8,976 nt of DNA. Source: Deltaproteobacteria bacterium (GTDB lineage Bacteria > Bdellovibrionota > FAC87 > UBA2466). Below the pieces are notes generated by a model. It was not told the DNA's origin. It saw only the letters and a program-made list of their open reading frames with translations, and searched no databases. Below are positions 1-6,222 of the stretch, in pieces. Every line of letters starts with the position of its first letter. The stretch's first letter is position 1. Position numbers and translations under genes: made by a program. Location of the stretch: positions 1 to 8,976 of the forward strand of contig JABMMY010000378.1 in the NCBI GenBank assembly GCA_013205415.1. The letters are read 5' to 3'.

Positions 1-1
1 G

Positions 2-211
2 GCCTATTATGGCTGGTCCTTTTTATTTCCCGCAGCGCCTTACCGATTTATGTCTTCTCACCGCCAAGAAAAGTTAGAGTATCCCGTAGTTCCTAGGTGG
101 TTAAATCAAACTTTAATTGCGGCCTCAAAATGGGAGAGTAAACTTTCCACTTTTATTCCGTTCCCCTTTGGAACCTCAGTTTTTATTGCGGCCTCTAGGG
201 AATCAAAATAG
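2..211 (+). CDS. C-terminal fragment of a probable SAM-dependent methyltransferase (5' end outside window)
   Basis: An open frame enters from the left edge and ends at TAG 209-211, giving the last 69 residues of a protein. The tail ends with a PFPFGTSVFIAAS-type strand, which resembles the final beta-hairpin of class I SAM-dependent methyltransferases (often P-x-G-T/S-S followed by a hydrophobic strand). The N-terminal Rossmann motifs that would prove this lie outside the window, so the family call is an inference from the tail alone. The segment also contains a PRWLNQ stretch and a Trp/Tyr-rich start. The last 17 bp overlap the 3' end of the convergent peptidase gene, so the two transcripts are antisense at their tails and no terminator hairpin separates them. 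The segment could instead be the tail of another enzyme; that it is coding is more certain than its function. Confidence 0.5.
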   Translation, partial: AYYGWSFLFPAAPYRFMSSHRQEKLEYPVVPRWLNQTLIAASKWESKLSTFIPFPFGTSVFIAASRESK

Positions 212-992
212 TCTGGTTGTTTTTTAGTAGGTCAACTGTGAACCGGGTGGGAGATTTTTGTCGACGAAATACCATCACATAGCCATTCCCAATCACGGTT
301 CCCTTAACCTCATTTTCCACAAGTAAAGCCATTCCTTCATCGATACCCATTCCTATAGATTCAGAAGAAACTTGAAGTACCGACATCAATCGGTTTTGTC
401 TTTGTCTGACAATAAAATGCTGATCGATTATAAATTTGGTAACCAATCCTAGTCCTTCTCCAGTCTCCACCTCTGTGGGATCAATAACTGAAAAATTTCC
501 TCGTCCTGTGATCATAGTTTTAGAGGCTATGGCGGTTCCCGCGCTATAGCCGGCAAAAACGACTCCGTTATGATAGATCCTTAATAAGAGATCTCTTATC
601 TCCGGGTGTTTATTAATTCTTTCCATCAAATCAATTTGATCTCCACCCGGGAAAAATATTCCCGTCGCAGTTTCAAGTTGATGAAGGAGTTCCCCTTTAT
701 TAAAAGAGGCGCTATCAGGAGCCAAGCCACGAATCACACTCGCAGGTTCGTACCCCGCTAATTGTTCCTCTAGCTCCTTAAATTCCGGAATCGGTTCTGA
801 GGTTGCCCAAGGGAGAATGACTATTCTGGCCTCTTTACCCCCAGCAAAACTAACAAACTTAGCAATGGCCGCAGGTGTATAGGCACCCCCACCGAATAAA
901 ATAAGTTTTTCCTCGGCTGCAATCGCTGCTCGATTAAAAACGCCGGCAAATAAGACCCCAATAGCTAAAGACAAACATAAATTGAGTTTCAC
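195..992 (-). CDS. Exported cyanophycinase-like serine peptidase (family S51)
   Basis: The 265-aa product has the hallmarks of family S51 (cyanophycinase / peptidase E fold): FFPGGDQ near residues 113-119, the nucleophile elbow GYSAG with Ser150, DQHF with His192 followed by an Arg-rich R-x-R-x-N-R stretch, and GIDE with Glu219. These match the Ser/His/Glu catalytic set of cyanophycinases. I chose the GTG start at 990-992. It is preceded by a GGGGGGA Shine-Dalgarno 7 nt upstream and begins directly with a signal peptide (KLNLCLSLAIGVLFAGVF, cleavage likely after AAIA, before AEEK). An in-frame TTG at 1037 would add 15 residues but puts a polar extension before the signal peptide. Export implies a periplasmic or extracellular peptidase acting on isoaspartyl/Asp-rich peptides, not on an internal cyanophycin store; the true substrate is unknown. 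The gene is divergent from fetB and overlaps the upstream methyltransferase tail by 17 bp. Confidence 0.85.
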   Translation of the reverse strand: MKLNLCLSLAIGVLFAGVFNRAAIAAEEKLILFGGGAYTPAAIAKFVSFAGGKEARIVILPWATSEPIPEFKELEEQLAGYEPASVIRGLAPDSASFNKGELLHQLETATGIFFPGGDQIDLMERINKHPEIRDLLLRIYHNGVVFAGYSAGTAIASKTMITGRGNFSVIDPTEVETGEGLGLVTKFIIDQHFIVRQRQNRLMSVLQVSSESIGMGIDEGMALLVENEVKGTVIGNGYVMVFRRQKSPTRFTVDLLKNNQTILIP

Positions 993-999
993 TTTATTT

Positions 1000-1006
1000 C
1001 CCCCCG
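1000..1006 (-). promoter_or_regulatory. Shine-Dalgarno deciding the S51 peptidase start
   Basis: On the minus strand a run of six G residues followed by AAATAAA precedes the GTG at 992. It is the only good ribosome-binding site near the 5' end of this gene, and it lies inside the longer TTG-initiated frame. That argues for the shorter protein. Confidence 0.6.
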
Positions 1007-1053
1007 GAAATGAGATCACAAAACTAGAATCGCCCAATCATTAGTCCTTCTTT

Positions 1054-1084
1054 TTTACACTCGATTCGCTGGACATGATATAAA
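1054..1084 (+). promoter_or_regulatory. Possible fetBA promoter (TTTACA / TATAAA)
   Basis: TTTACA at 1054-1059 and TATAAA at 1079-1084 resemble -35 and -10 elements, but the spacer is 19 bp, longer than optimal. Transcription would begin about at the fetB ATG, giving a leaderless or nearly leaderless message. That fits the missing Shine-Dalgarno. This call rests on sequence matches only. Confidence 0.3.
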
Positions 1085-1090
1085 AAATAG

Positions 1091-1891
1091 ATGTCATCCG
1101 AATACATGATCCTATCTTTGACCCAGGTAGCCATAGCGGGGCTACTTATTTTTTTTAGTGGACTGCTTGCTCTTGGATTAAAACTTAAAATAACCAGGTC
1201 ACTTTGGATTGCCTCGCTTAGAACTGCGCTTCAGCTCTTTATGATGGGCTTTCTTCTTCAATGGGTATTTCAGGCTGAATCTACTCTCGTCGTCATACTT
1301 ATGATGGCTACCATGACAGTAGTGGCGGCATTTACTGCTGCCCAAAGATCGATTCGACACTTTCCCGGAATTTTACATAATAGTATTACCGCCATTGGGT
1401 TCAGCTCTTGGAGTTTGATTCTATTTTCCTCTTTTGTTATTTTTCATATTCCAAACTGGTCGGATCCCCAATATATCATTCCTCTTTTAGGGATGATTTT
1501 AGGCAATTCCTTAAATGGAATTTGTCTTGCACTCGACCGTTTCACAGAGGAGCTTTTTTCTAAACGCGACCAGGTGGATTTAGCCCTTAGCTTAGGAGCC
1601 ACCTCTTGGGAGGCTGCCAAACCATCACTAATGACCGCCATTCGTATCGGGACACTACCTATTATCAACTCGATGATGGTAGCTGGGGTGGTAAGTCTAC
1701 CGGGAATGATGACGGGGCAGCTATTGGCTGGAGTGATTCCCATAGAGGCGGTAAAGTATCAAATTGTGATTATGTTTCTTGTGGCAACTAGTACCTTTTT
1801 GGGAACCCTCGGAGTGGTGCTTTTGGGTTATCACCGATTATTTAATCATTGGCACCAATTTGAGTATTGGAAGGTGGGACATAAAAAATGA
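1091..1891 (+). CDS. fetB: Iron export-type ABC transporter permease FetB (YbbM / UPF0014 family)
   Basis: This 266-aa integral membrane protein matches the FetB/YbbM family in length and motifs. They are LRTALQLF near residues 43-50, GMILGNSLNGICLALDR near 134-150, the cytoplasmic coupling segment LALSLGATSWEAAKPS near 164-179, and the family signature SLPGMMTGQLLAGVIP near 202-217 followed by AVKYQIVIMFL. About six or seven hydrophobic segments are visible. In E. coli the FetA/FetB pair exports iron and raises oxidative stress resistance; the role here is inferred from that. The stop overlaps the ATG of the ATPase gene (ATGA), indicating translational coupling. An in-frame TAG lies directly before the ATG and no Shine-Dalgarno is visible. 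A TATAAA box at 1079-1084 suggests the message may start close to the ATG. Confidence 0.9.
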   Translation: MSSEYMILSLTQVAIAGLLIFFSGLLALGLKLKITRSLWIASLRTALQLFMMGFLLQWVFQAESTLVVILMMATMTVVAAFTAAQRSIRHFPGILHNSITAIGFSSWSLILFSSFVIFHIPNWSDPQYIIPLLGMILGNSLNGICLALDRFTEELFSKRDQVDLALSLGATSWEAAKPSLMTAIRIGTLPIINSMMVAGVVSLPGMMTGQLLAGVIPIEAVKYQIVIMFLVATSTFLGTLGVVLLGYHRLFNHWHQFEYWKVGHKK

Positions 1892-2544
1892 CACCCCTTT
1901 TAGAGATCAAAAACTTAACTAGCCAAATCACCCGAGAGGGAAGGCCTCTTTTAAATGCGGTTTCATTTTCTTTAAATAAATCGGACCGCCTTGTTCTTAA
2001 GGGGGCTTCTGGCTCTGGAAAATCTTTACTTCTGCGATCACTTATTTTTTTAGACCCTTTAAGCTCAGGAGAGGTTTTTTTAAATGGAAAACTGATCGCC
2101 CCCAAGGAGGTGCCCCACTATCGCAGTCAAGTGATCTACCTTGGACAAAAACCAAGTCTGTTAGAGGGCACCGTGCAGGAAAATTTCGAAGGCCCTTTTT
2201 TATTTCAAATTCACCAGAATAAAAAATATGATCGCCAAATAATTTCCCATTATTTAAGTATTTTTAATCTTCAGGATTCTTTTCTAAACCAATCTGCAAA
2301 ACTCTTGTCGGGTGGAGAGGCTCAAATCATGGCCCTTATCCGCGCCCTGATTCTGCAACCACAAATCTTACTTTTAGATGAGCCCACAGCCTCTCTTGAT
2401 AAGGCCAGAGGGGATATTTTTGAAAGGGAGATCATTCGGTGGGTTCAAGAAGCTACAGCCGAAGAACAAAAAAGATCCTTTATCTGGGTAACTCACCAAA
2501 AAGAACAGGCCCTTAAAATGGGAACCTCTTTTTTGTCTTTATAA
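1888..2544 (+). CDS. fetA: Iron export-type ABC transporter ATPase FetA (YbbL family)
   Basis: This 218-aa ABC ATPase is complete. It shows Walker A GASGSGKS (39-46), Q-loop YLGQKP with Gln87, signature LLSGGEAQ (139-146), Walker B ILLLDEP (160-166) with catalytic Glu165, D-loop SLD (169-171) and H-loop VTH with His203. The short length and the GQKPSLLEGTVQEN segment suit FetA/YbbL, the partner of FetB. Its ATG lies inside the fetB stop (ATGA), and a purine-rich GGAAGGTGGG stretch sits about 10 nt upstream within fetB, so the two proteins are made as a coupled pair. The permease-first order is the reverse of the E. coli fetA-fetB order. Downstream is a 34-bp convergent gap to the abiEii stop. 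Confidence 0.9.
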   Translation: MTPLLEIKNLTSQITREGRPLLNAVSFSLNKSDRLVLKGASGSGKSLLLRSLIFLDPLSSGEVFLNGKLIAPKEVPHYRSQVIYLGQKPSLLEGTVQENFEGPFLFQIHQNKKYDRQIISHYLSIFNLQDSFLNQSAKLLSGGEAQIMALIRALILQPQILLLDEPTASLDKARGDIFEREIIRWVQEATAEEQKRSFIWVTHQKEQALKMGTSFLSL

Positions 2545-2578
2545 AATATTTGCTAATAAATATCTTCATTCCCGCTAA

Positions 2579-3445
2579 TCAAATGGTCTTTAATCGAGAA
2601 AGTAACAAAGTAAAAAACTCTGCCGACCAGAGATTAACTGCGTCCTTATCTTTGATGAAATTGATCACGTCGCCTTTCGCTAATTCAATATTCACCTCAG
2701 AAAATTTTCGCTTTAGCAGCTCGTTAAGCGCTTTGCGCGTCAAGGGTTTCTTGCCCTTCCATCCCTCGGTCTGTCTAAGTCGTTGCTCAAGGTGGCCAAG
2801 GCGGACCGGAATATTTTGAGAGATGTACCAAATAAAATCGAAATAATCGCGACCCTTCACCCGCGTCTTCCACTTGCGTTGCAAGATTGCGTGCAGTTTA
2901 CCAGCGAACAGATCGGGTTGGGCAAAGGTATTTACCGCAAAAGGAATGGGTTGAATCAGTGTCTTGGCTTCGGTTTGAAATCCTGCCGGAGGATCGGTAT
3001 CTACCTCAAGTTTAATTTCAAGAACCGCATTGCGCTGCAATCTCTGCGAGATTTCTTTTGGAACATCGATCTTCAAAAGTGACTCTTTGGTGCCGGTCTT
3101 GATGAAGGCCGATTCGGTCGCAGTCTCGATCTTTTTTTTTCGTGTCTCGACGCTCACGTTGAATCCCATTCCGTGTAGTTCTGCTTGAACCGCGTTGAGG
3201 TAAGGGTTCAAGTCGAACTTCGGTTGCGGTTTTAGCAACGAGAAATCGAGATCTTCGGAAAAACGGTCAAGGTGATACAGAATCCGAAGAGATGTCCCGC
3301 CGTAGAATGCGGCATGCTCAAAGAACTTTGCCCGCCATAAACCCAGCAGTGCTACCTCCTGCATTATTTCTATGAGGGCATTCTTGTAGTCGGCTTCCGT
3401 CCTACACCGATACCGCCCCAGCATTCTTGCTACGGCCTCATTCAT
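2579..3445 (-). CDS. abiEii: AbiEii-type nucleotidyltransferase toxin of an AbiE toxin-antitoxin system
   Basis: The 288-aa product belongs to the AbiEii/AbiGii nucleotidyltransferase toxin family. Visible motifs are YGGTSLR (48-54, motif I), RFSEDLDFS (61-69, motif II with the metal-binding acidic pair), a KLEVDTDPP segment (145-153), and VKGRDYFDF (196-204, motif IV), then a helical C-terminal tail. In characterised AbiE systems the toxin transfers nucleotides to an RNA target, halts growth reversibly and can block phage; here this is inferred. I chose ATG 3443-3445. It has AGGAG ten nucleotides upstream and overlaps the antitoxin stop by 8 bp (ATGAATGA). A longer frame to 3562 would lie inside the antitoxin gene and adds 39 residues without homology. 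The gene looks intact. Its GC appears higher than that of flanking genes, suggesting acquisition by transfer. Confidence 0.88.
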   Translation of the reverse strand: MNEAVARMLGRYRCRTEADYKNALIEIMQEVALLGLWRAKFFEHAAFYGGTSLRILYHLDRFSEDLDFSLLKPQPKFDLNPYLNAVQAELHGMGFNVSVETRKKKIETATESAFIKTGTKESLLKIDVPKEISQRLQRNAVLEIKLEVDTDPPAGFQTEAKTLIQPIPFAVNTFAQPDLFAGKLHAILQRKWKTRVKGRDYFDFIWYISQNIPVRLGHLEQRLRQTEGWKGKKPLTRKALNELLKRKFSEVNIELAKGDVINFIKDKDAVNLWSAEFFTLLLSRLKTI

Positions 3446-4097
3446 TGGTCTTGCTCTCCTGTTCAAAAAGTTCGGCCACCTTCTCGATATTCTTATTTTG
3501 ATAATACCGATTGAGCTTTCGCAAAGCGGTCGGGTTAAAGCGATTGAACTTTCCTGAGTCAATTCGGAGATCGTCCTCTAGAAACTGCCTCGCCTCCTCT
3601 TCGTTCTTGATCGGCGGAACCTTCTTTAAAACGAGATAGTCGGACAAGGCCTTCTCGGGAGAGGCCATTAGTACGGGATGGCTATCATCAATCAATACCT
3701 GGTCGATTCCTACAGGATATTTTTCCGGCGTCAGGTATCGGTATGTGAAATTCCCCAGTGGCGTCTTAAAATTCTTATCTCGTTTGGGAGTGACGCTAGT
3801 TAACGTTTCTACCCGCTCGGGAATGAGCCCGTGAAAGGCCAACGCATATTCCAGTGAAATACAGGAAGGCCCGTATATCAGATTCGCTAGGGTCTCCTTA
3901 ACGACAGGGCCTCGCGCGTACTCTTGCCCAAACACATAGAGCCCCTTCTTCACTCGCTCGATAACTCCAGAGCGGAGTAGTTCATTGATCTTGCGCCCGA
4001 CGCTAGAATAGGAGGCTAGGACACTACTCAAGAGCGTATAGTCGAACTCTTCGCTCGGGATTGCCTTTCTAAGCTGAAAATTATCAATTATAGGCAT
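3438..4097 (-). CDS. abiEi: AbiEi-type winged-helix antitoxin and autorepressor
   Basis: The 219-aa product has an N-terminal winged-helix DNA-binding region (about residues 18-57, including VGRKINELLRSGVIERVKKG). This leads into the AbiEi domain with SLEYALAFHGLIPERVETLTSV (81-102) and SPEKALSDYL, segments typical of AbiEi antitoxins. In AbiE (type IV) systems the antitoxin neutralises toxicity without a stable toxin-antitoxin complex and represses its own promoter by binding inverted repeats. The start ATG at 4095-4097 has GGTGA four nucleotides upstream. The gene overlaps the toxin by 8 bp, so the pair is translated together. Upstream lie three nested inverted repeats (4104-4187), a natural operator candidate. 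The predicted function follows from family and context. Confidence 0.85.
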   Translation of the reverse strand: MPIIDNFQLRKAIPSEEFDYTLLSSVLASYSSVGRKINELLRSGVIERVKKGLYVFGQEYARGPVVKETLANLIYGPSCISLEYALAFHGLIPERVETLTSVTPKRDKNFKTPLGNFTYRYLTPEKYPVGIDQVLIDDSHPVLMASPEKALSDYLVLKKVPPIKNEEEARQFLEDDLRIDSGKFNRFNPTALRKLNRYYQNKNIEKVAELFEQESKTNE

Positions 4098-4103
4098 ATT
4101 TCA

Positions 4104-4187
4104 CCAGTAAATTACATATATTGTAACATACTAGATTGAATATATGTAAATGATATCTAGTAAGATACTATTTAGGTAATTTACTGG
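4104..4187. promoter_or_regulatory. Nested inverted repeats upstream of abiEi: probable operator/promoter region
   Basis: Three perfect inverted repeats are interleaved here. CCAGTAAATTAC at 4104-4115 pairs with GTAATTTACTGG at 4176-4187 (12 bp). TTACATATATT at 4112-4122 pairs with AATATATGTAA at 4139-4149 (11 bp). TACTAGAT at 4129-4136 pairs with ATCTAGTA at 4155-4162 (8 bp). The outermost left arm begins 6 bp before the abiEi ATG. The tract is very AT-rich and contains promoter-like boxes on the minus strand (TTTACA at 4145-4150, TACAAT at 4120-4125), although their 19-bp spacing is loose. Studied AbiEi proteins bind inverted repeats in their own promoters, so an autoregulatory operator is the most likely reading. 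Confidence 0.6.
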
Positions 4188-4253
4188 GTAAAAAAAGGGG
4201 ATTTAGGGAATCTCATAGCTGTGAATGCAATTAAAGTTTCAAAGCTCTTTCTG

Positions 4254-4526
4254 CTAGCGTTCGTGTAGAACTCGGTTGAGACAATCAAGAAAGAATTTTT
4301 TGTTCCATAGCTCCAAGGTCTTTACGTCGACCGGTCTTAAAAATCTTTGAACATCGGCCTTTGCTTTATCCCAGTCCACCTCCTTAATTCGTCGAGACAT
4401 CTCTTTGCCGTACCAGTCGATGTCGGCCTTGACCGACTTACCTCTCCGAGAGGGTTGCCCCATTTTAAGTCCAAAAATCCTAACTATCGAACCCCGAGCC
4501 CGCCAGAAAATAAGACCTTCTGCCAA
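4254..4526 (-). pseudogene. C-terminal remnant of a second AbiEii-like nucleotidyltransferase toxin
   Basis: The frame encodes at most 90 residues and ends at TAG (4254-4256). Its C-terminal half (RIKEVDWDKAKADVQRFL, then LELWNKKFFLDCLNRV) lines up, without gaps by eye, with the tail of the intact toxin next door (RKFSEVNIELAKGDVINFI, then NLWSAEFFTLLLSRL). The catalytic motifs GGTS and SEDLDF are absent, and the sequence before about residue 20 is unrelated. This is therefore a decapitated tail and not a working toxin. The homologous part covers roughly 4254-4480. The 5' truncation point lies near 4480-4515, where plus-strand XRE homology begins. This is inferred from manual alignment only. 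Confidence 0.6.
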
Positions 4527-4706
4527 TTCGCATCCGAGTCTTTAAGTTTCCAAATAAATTCATCAAAGATTGAAAACAGATCGGACATCAGGCTCTCTAC
4601 CCTGATCGACTATATGAAGAGCATAGGGATGGGAATCAAGATTATGGGCATCCCCAAAAACGATGATGAAGACGAATTTGAAATTTTAACGGCCAAGGCG
4701 AAGTAA
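4512..4706 (+). pseudogene. C-terminal remnant of an XRE/HigA-like antitoxin regulator
   Basis: On the plus strand the last ~64 residues before TAA 4704-4706 read as the second half of an XRE helix-turn-helix antitoxin. A degenerate recognition-helix region QFASESLSFQINSSKIEN is followed by RSDIRLSTLIDYMKSIGMG. This fits the common pattern 'SKIENRSD-x-x-LSTL-x-x-Y-x-x-x-x-G' of HigA-type antitoxins, and a short acidic DDEDEFEIL tail completes it. The N-terminal helices are missing. The same frame continues leftwards, but there it is only antisense to the AbiEii remnant. No partner toxin is present nearby. It looks like a fossil created by the same deletion or insertion that beheaded the AbiEii remnant. 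Confidence 0.5.
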
Positions 4707-4719
4707 CCTTTATGTCTAT

Positions 4720-4748
4720 GGCGGCGGTTGAGTCATAAAGAAGCCGCC
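4720..4748. repeat. GC-rich inverted repeat, possible terminator
   Basis: GGCGGC at 4720-4725 pairs with GCCGCC at 4743-4748 across a 17-nt loop. It follows the XRE remnant stop and precedes a T/C-rich tract without a true T run. The long loop makes it a weak terminator candidate. The rest of 4707-4841 shows no gene that I can support. Confidence 0.25.
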
Positions 4749-4841
4749 CGTCTCTCTCTCCCAACTGCGAATGAGCTCATATTCTCTTTTTCTTAATCGG
4801 CCTTCTACCATGGATATTTTTGTTCGCTTTTTCGGTATCTT

Positions 4842-5408
4842 TTAATTACGGCACCTTTTGTTGAAATCACACTCATCTTGAAAATAGGAGTCACAACCTT
4901 TTCGCGTCTTATATCTTCCAAAAGTCCAACTCCACAAAGCTTGACCGGTCTCTTTATCTTTGGATAGAAAAGAGCCCGAAACACAAACAACCGGTTCACC
5001 ACGAGTGAACCGCCTCCAATCACGCAAAAATAGTTGGCAAGTTTGGAAGGTTGCCAACCGCCTGCTCACAAACTCATGTCTTTGGCCATCTCTGGTAGCA
5101 CGAATCATAAGAATAACCATTCTAGATTTTTCCACAGGGTCGTAGCCTCCCACATCGCACATCATTCGAGTGTTTTGGCTTTTGAAACATTGCCAATAGG
5201 AATAGGCATAGTTTGTAGGTGGGTCCATAAGAGGCGCCTCACCCGCAATACAAACATTGGTCTCTAAGTCATTCCGATTTAAGATTCCAAAGTCATTCGT
5301 TAACAATCCAAATGGAAACTCTTTCTGCAATCGCTTCAAATGGGAATCGCCTTGAGCAAATAAGAGGCTTGAAAGTAAGTAAAAAAGAAAGATTAGTTTC
5401 CTTCGCAT
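4842..5408 (-). CDS. Small exported cysteine-rich protein, unknown function (coupled to lytic transglycosylase)
   Basis: The 188-aa product begins with a clear signal peptide (positively charged MRRK, then a hydrophobic core to about residue 18, cleavage likely at LFA before QGD). The mature part has eight cysteines (53, 74, 84, 124, 142, 172, 180, 186), an even number suited to disulfides in the periplasm or outside the cell. It also has a basic central region (VSRRL, RDWRRFTRG) and a tryptophan-rich segment (ALWSWTFGRY). I do not recognise a family. The ATG lies inside the end of the transglycosylase gene, giving a 16-bp overlap, so the two are translationally linked. That context suggests a protein acting with or against a peptidoglycan-cleaving enzyme, for example an immunity protein or inhibitor. 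This is inference from gene order, not from homology. Confidence 0.7.
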   Translation of the reverse strand: MRRKLIFLFYLLSSLLFAQGDSHLKRLQKEFPFGLLTNDFGILNRNDLETNVCIAGEAPLMDPPTNYAYSYWQCFKSQNTRMMCDVGGYDPVEKSRMVILMIRATRDGQRHEFVSRRLATFQTCQLFLRDWRRFTRGEPVVCVSGSFLSKDKETGQALWSWTFGRYKTRKGCDSYFQDECDFNKRCRN

Positions 5409-6151
5409 TTTTTCAGGGCCCCTAAAAAGTTTTTGTACTTTTTCATAATTCTTTCAGTCTCAGTTTTGGGGGTGCTTCTAACCCCCTTAAACTCAGCAAC
5501 TGCCTCTTCCCAAGTAGCTTCTCTGCCTAGAAGGCTTGATGCAATTTTTGCTTTTTGAAAGAGCCATCTGACCCCGGCACAAATATTGAGATTCGGGTCA
5601 TTCAAATCGTCTCGAGTTAAAGTTAGGTAGTGGTCTTTGAGCTCGCCTTTTTCATCTCCGAAGATTTTTCGCGTTTTGTTCGTAATCTGCATGAGCCCCC
5701 TTGCGCTATTTATATCTTTTTTATTAGCAAGGACTTTAGGGTCAAATTCAGACTCGCTCCCAATTAAGGCTTTTATAATGTTGGGGTCCAGAGGAGTGGA
5801 GGGCTCAAAAATATCATTCCAGTACTGTGTCCAACCTGCAATGAGGTCATCATACTGATCTCCTTTTTTCTTTCCCTTAAACCCCAAGTCTATTGGGCAG
5901 GGCTTTTCCTTAACCTTGGGGAAATTTATCTTAGCCATCTCCTTGATCTCATCAGGATAGAGCTGATCCTTCCTCGTTGGATTTTTGGCACAATGCCCAT
6001 GGCGAGTCGTAGTGACGCCCTCGGGGTGTTTATGGCTTGTGGGAACCTTTAGAGAGTGGGTTTGTACCCAGTGCTCACCGGGAGAGCATAAACGCCAAGG
6101 ATGGCTTTTTTTTCGCTTTGGATTCTCTTTTTTTGTGGTTATCTTTTTCAT
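5393..6151 (-). CDS. SLT-domain lytic transglycosylase with Cys/His-rich N-terminal segment
   Basis: The C-terminal half of this 252-aa protein is an SLT lytic transglycosylase domain. It shows ALIGSESEFDP with the presumed catalytic Glu133, SARGLMQITNKT (150-161, the GLMQ motif), then LNDPNLNICAGVRWLF (183-198), matching the usual 'dp..Ni..G..yL' segment. Such enzymes cleave the MurNAc-GlcNAc bond of peptidoglycan with 1,6-anhydro formation. The N-terminal half is unusual: a lysine-rich start, then Cys22-x4-His27 and His53-Cys54 within a block also holding His32, His40, His42 and His51, ending in KDQLYPDEI. No signal peptide is visible, so export would need a specialised secretion route. I chose ATG 6149-6151. 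A TTG at 6196 would add 15 residues but coincides with a -35-like TTGACT. The gene overlaps the Cys-rich secreted protein gene by 16 bp. Confidence 0.8.
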   Translation of the reverse strand: MKKITTKKENPKRKKSHPWRLCSPGEHWVQTHSLKVPTSHKHPEGVTTTRHGHCAKNPTRKDQLYPDEIKEMAKINFPKVKEKPCPIDLGFKGKKKGDQYDDLIAGWTQYWNDIFEPSTPLDPNIIKALIGSESEFDPKVLANKKDINSARGLMQITNKTRKIFGDEKGELKDHYLTLTRDDLNDPNLNICAGVRWLFQKAKIASSLLGREATWEEAVAEFKGVRSTPKTETERIMKKYKNFLGALKKCEGN

Positions 6152-6167
6152 TTGTTTGACACTACCT

Positions 6168-6196
6168 ATTTTGGATGTCACAGGAAGCTTAGTCAA
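6168..6196 (-). promoter_or_regulatory. Possible promoter of the lytic transglycosylase operon
   Basis: On the minus strand TTGACT (6191-6196) and CAAAAT (6168-6173) are separated by 17 bp, a good sigma70-like arrangement. Transcription would start roughly 10 nt before the ATG at 6151. This placement supports the shorter start of the transglycosylase, since the TTG alternative lies within the -35 box. Confidence 0.35.
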
Positions 6197-6222
6197 AGAC
6201 CATCAAAATTATCAAAAGGAAG

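Noticed and set aside
1444..1743. Minus-strand 99-codon frame inside fetB
   Set aside because: It is a shadow of the fetB coding frame. The plus-strand protein has clear family motifs here.
2545..2563. ATATTT / AAATAT inverted repeat just after fetA as a terminator
   Set aside because: It is a six-pair, pure A/T stem with a six-base loop and no T run. It is too weak to call in AT-rich sequence.
2550..2819. Plus-strand 89-codon frame after fetA
   Set aside because: It is entirely antisense to abiEii, has no family motifs and no ribosome-binding site.
4191..4253. Promoter or small RNA between the abiEi operator and the AbiEii remnant
   Set aside because: Only an A-run followed by GGGG is seen. 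There is no consistent -10/-35 pair or stable hairpin.
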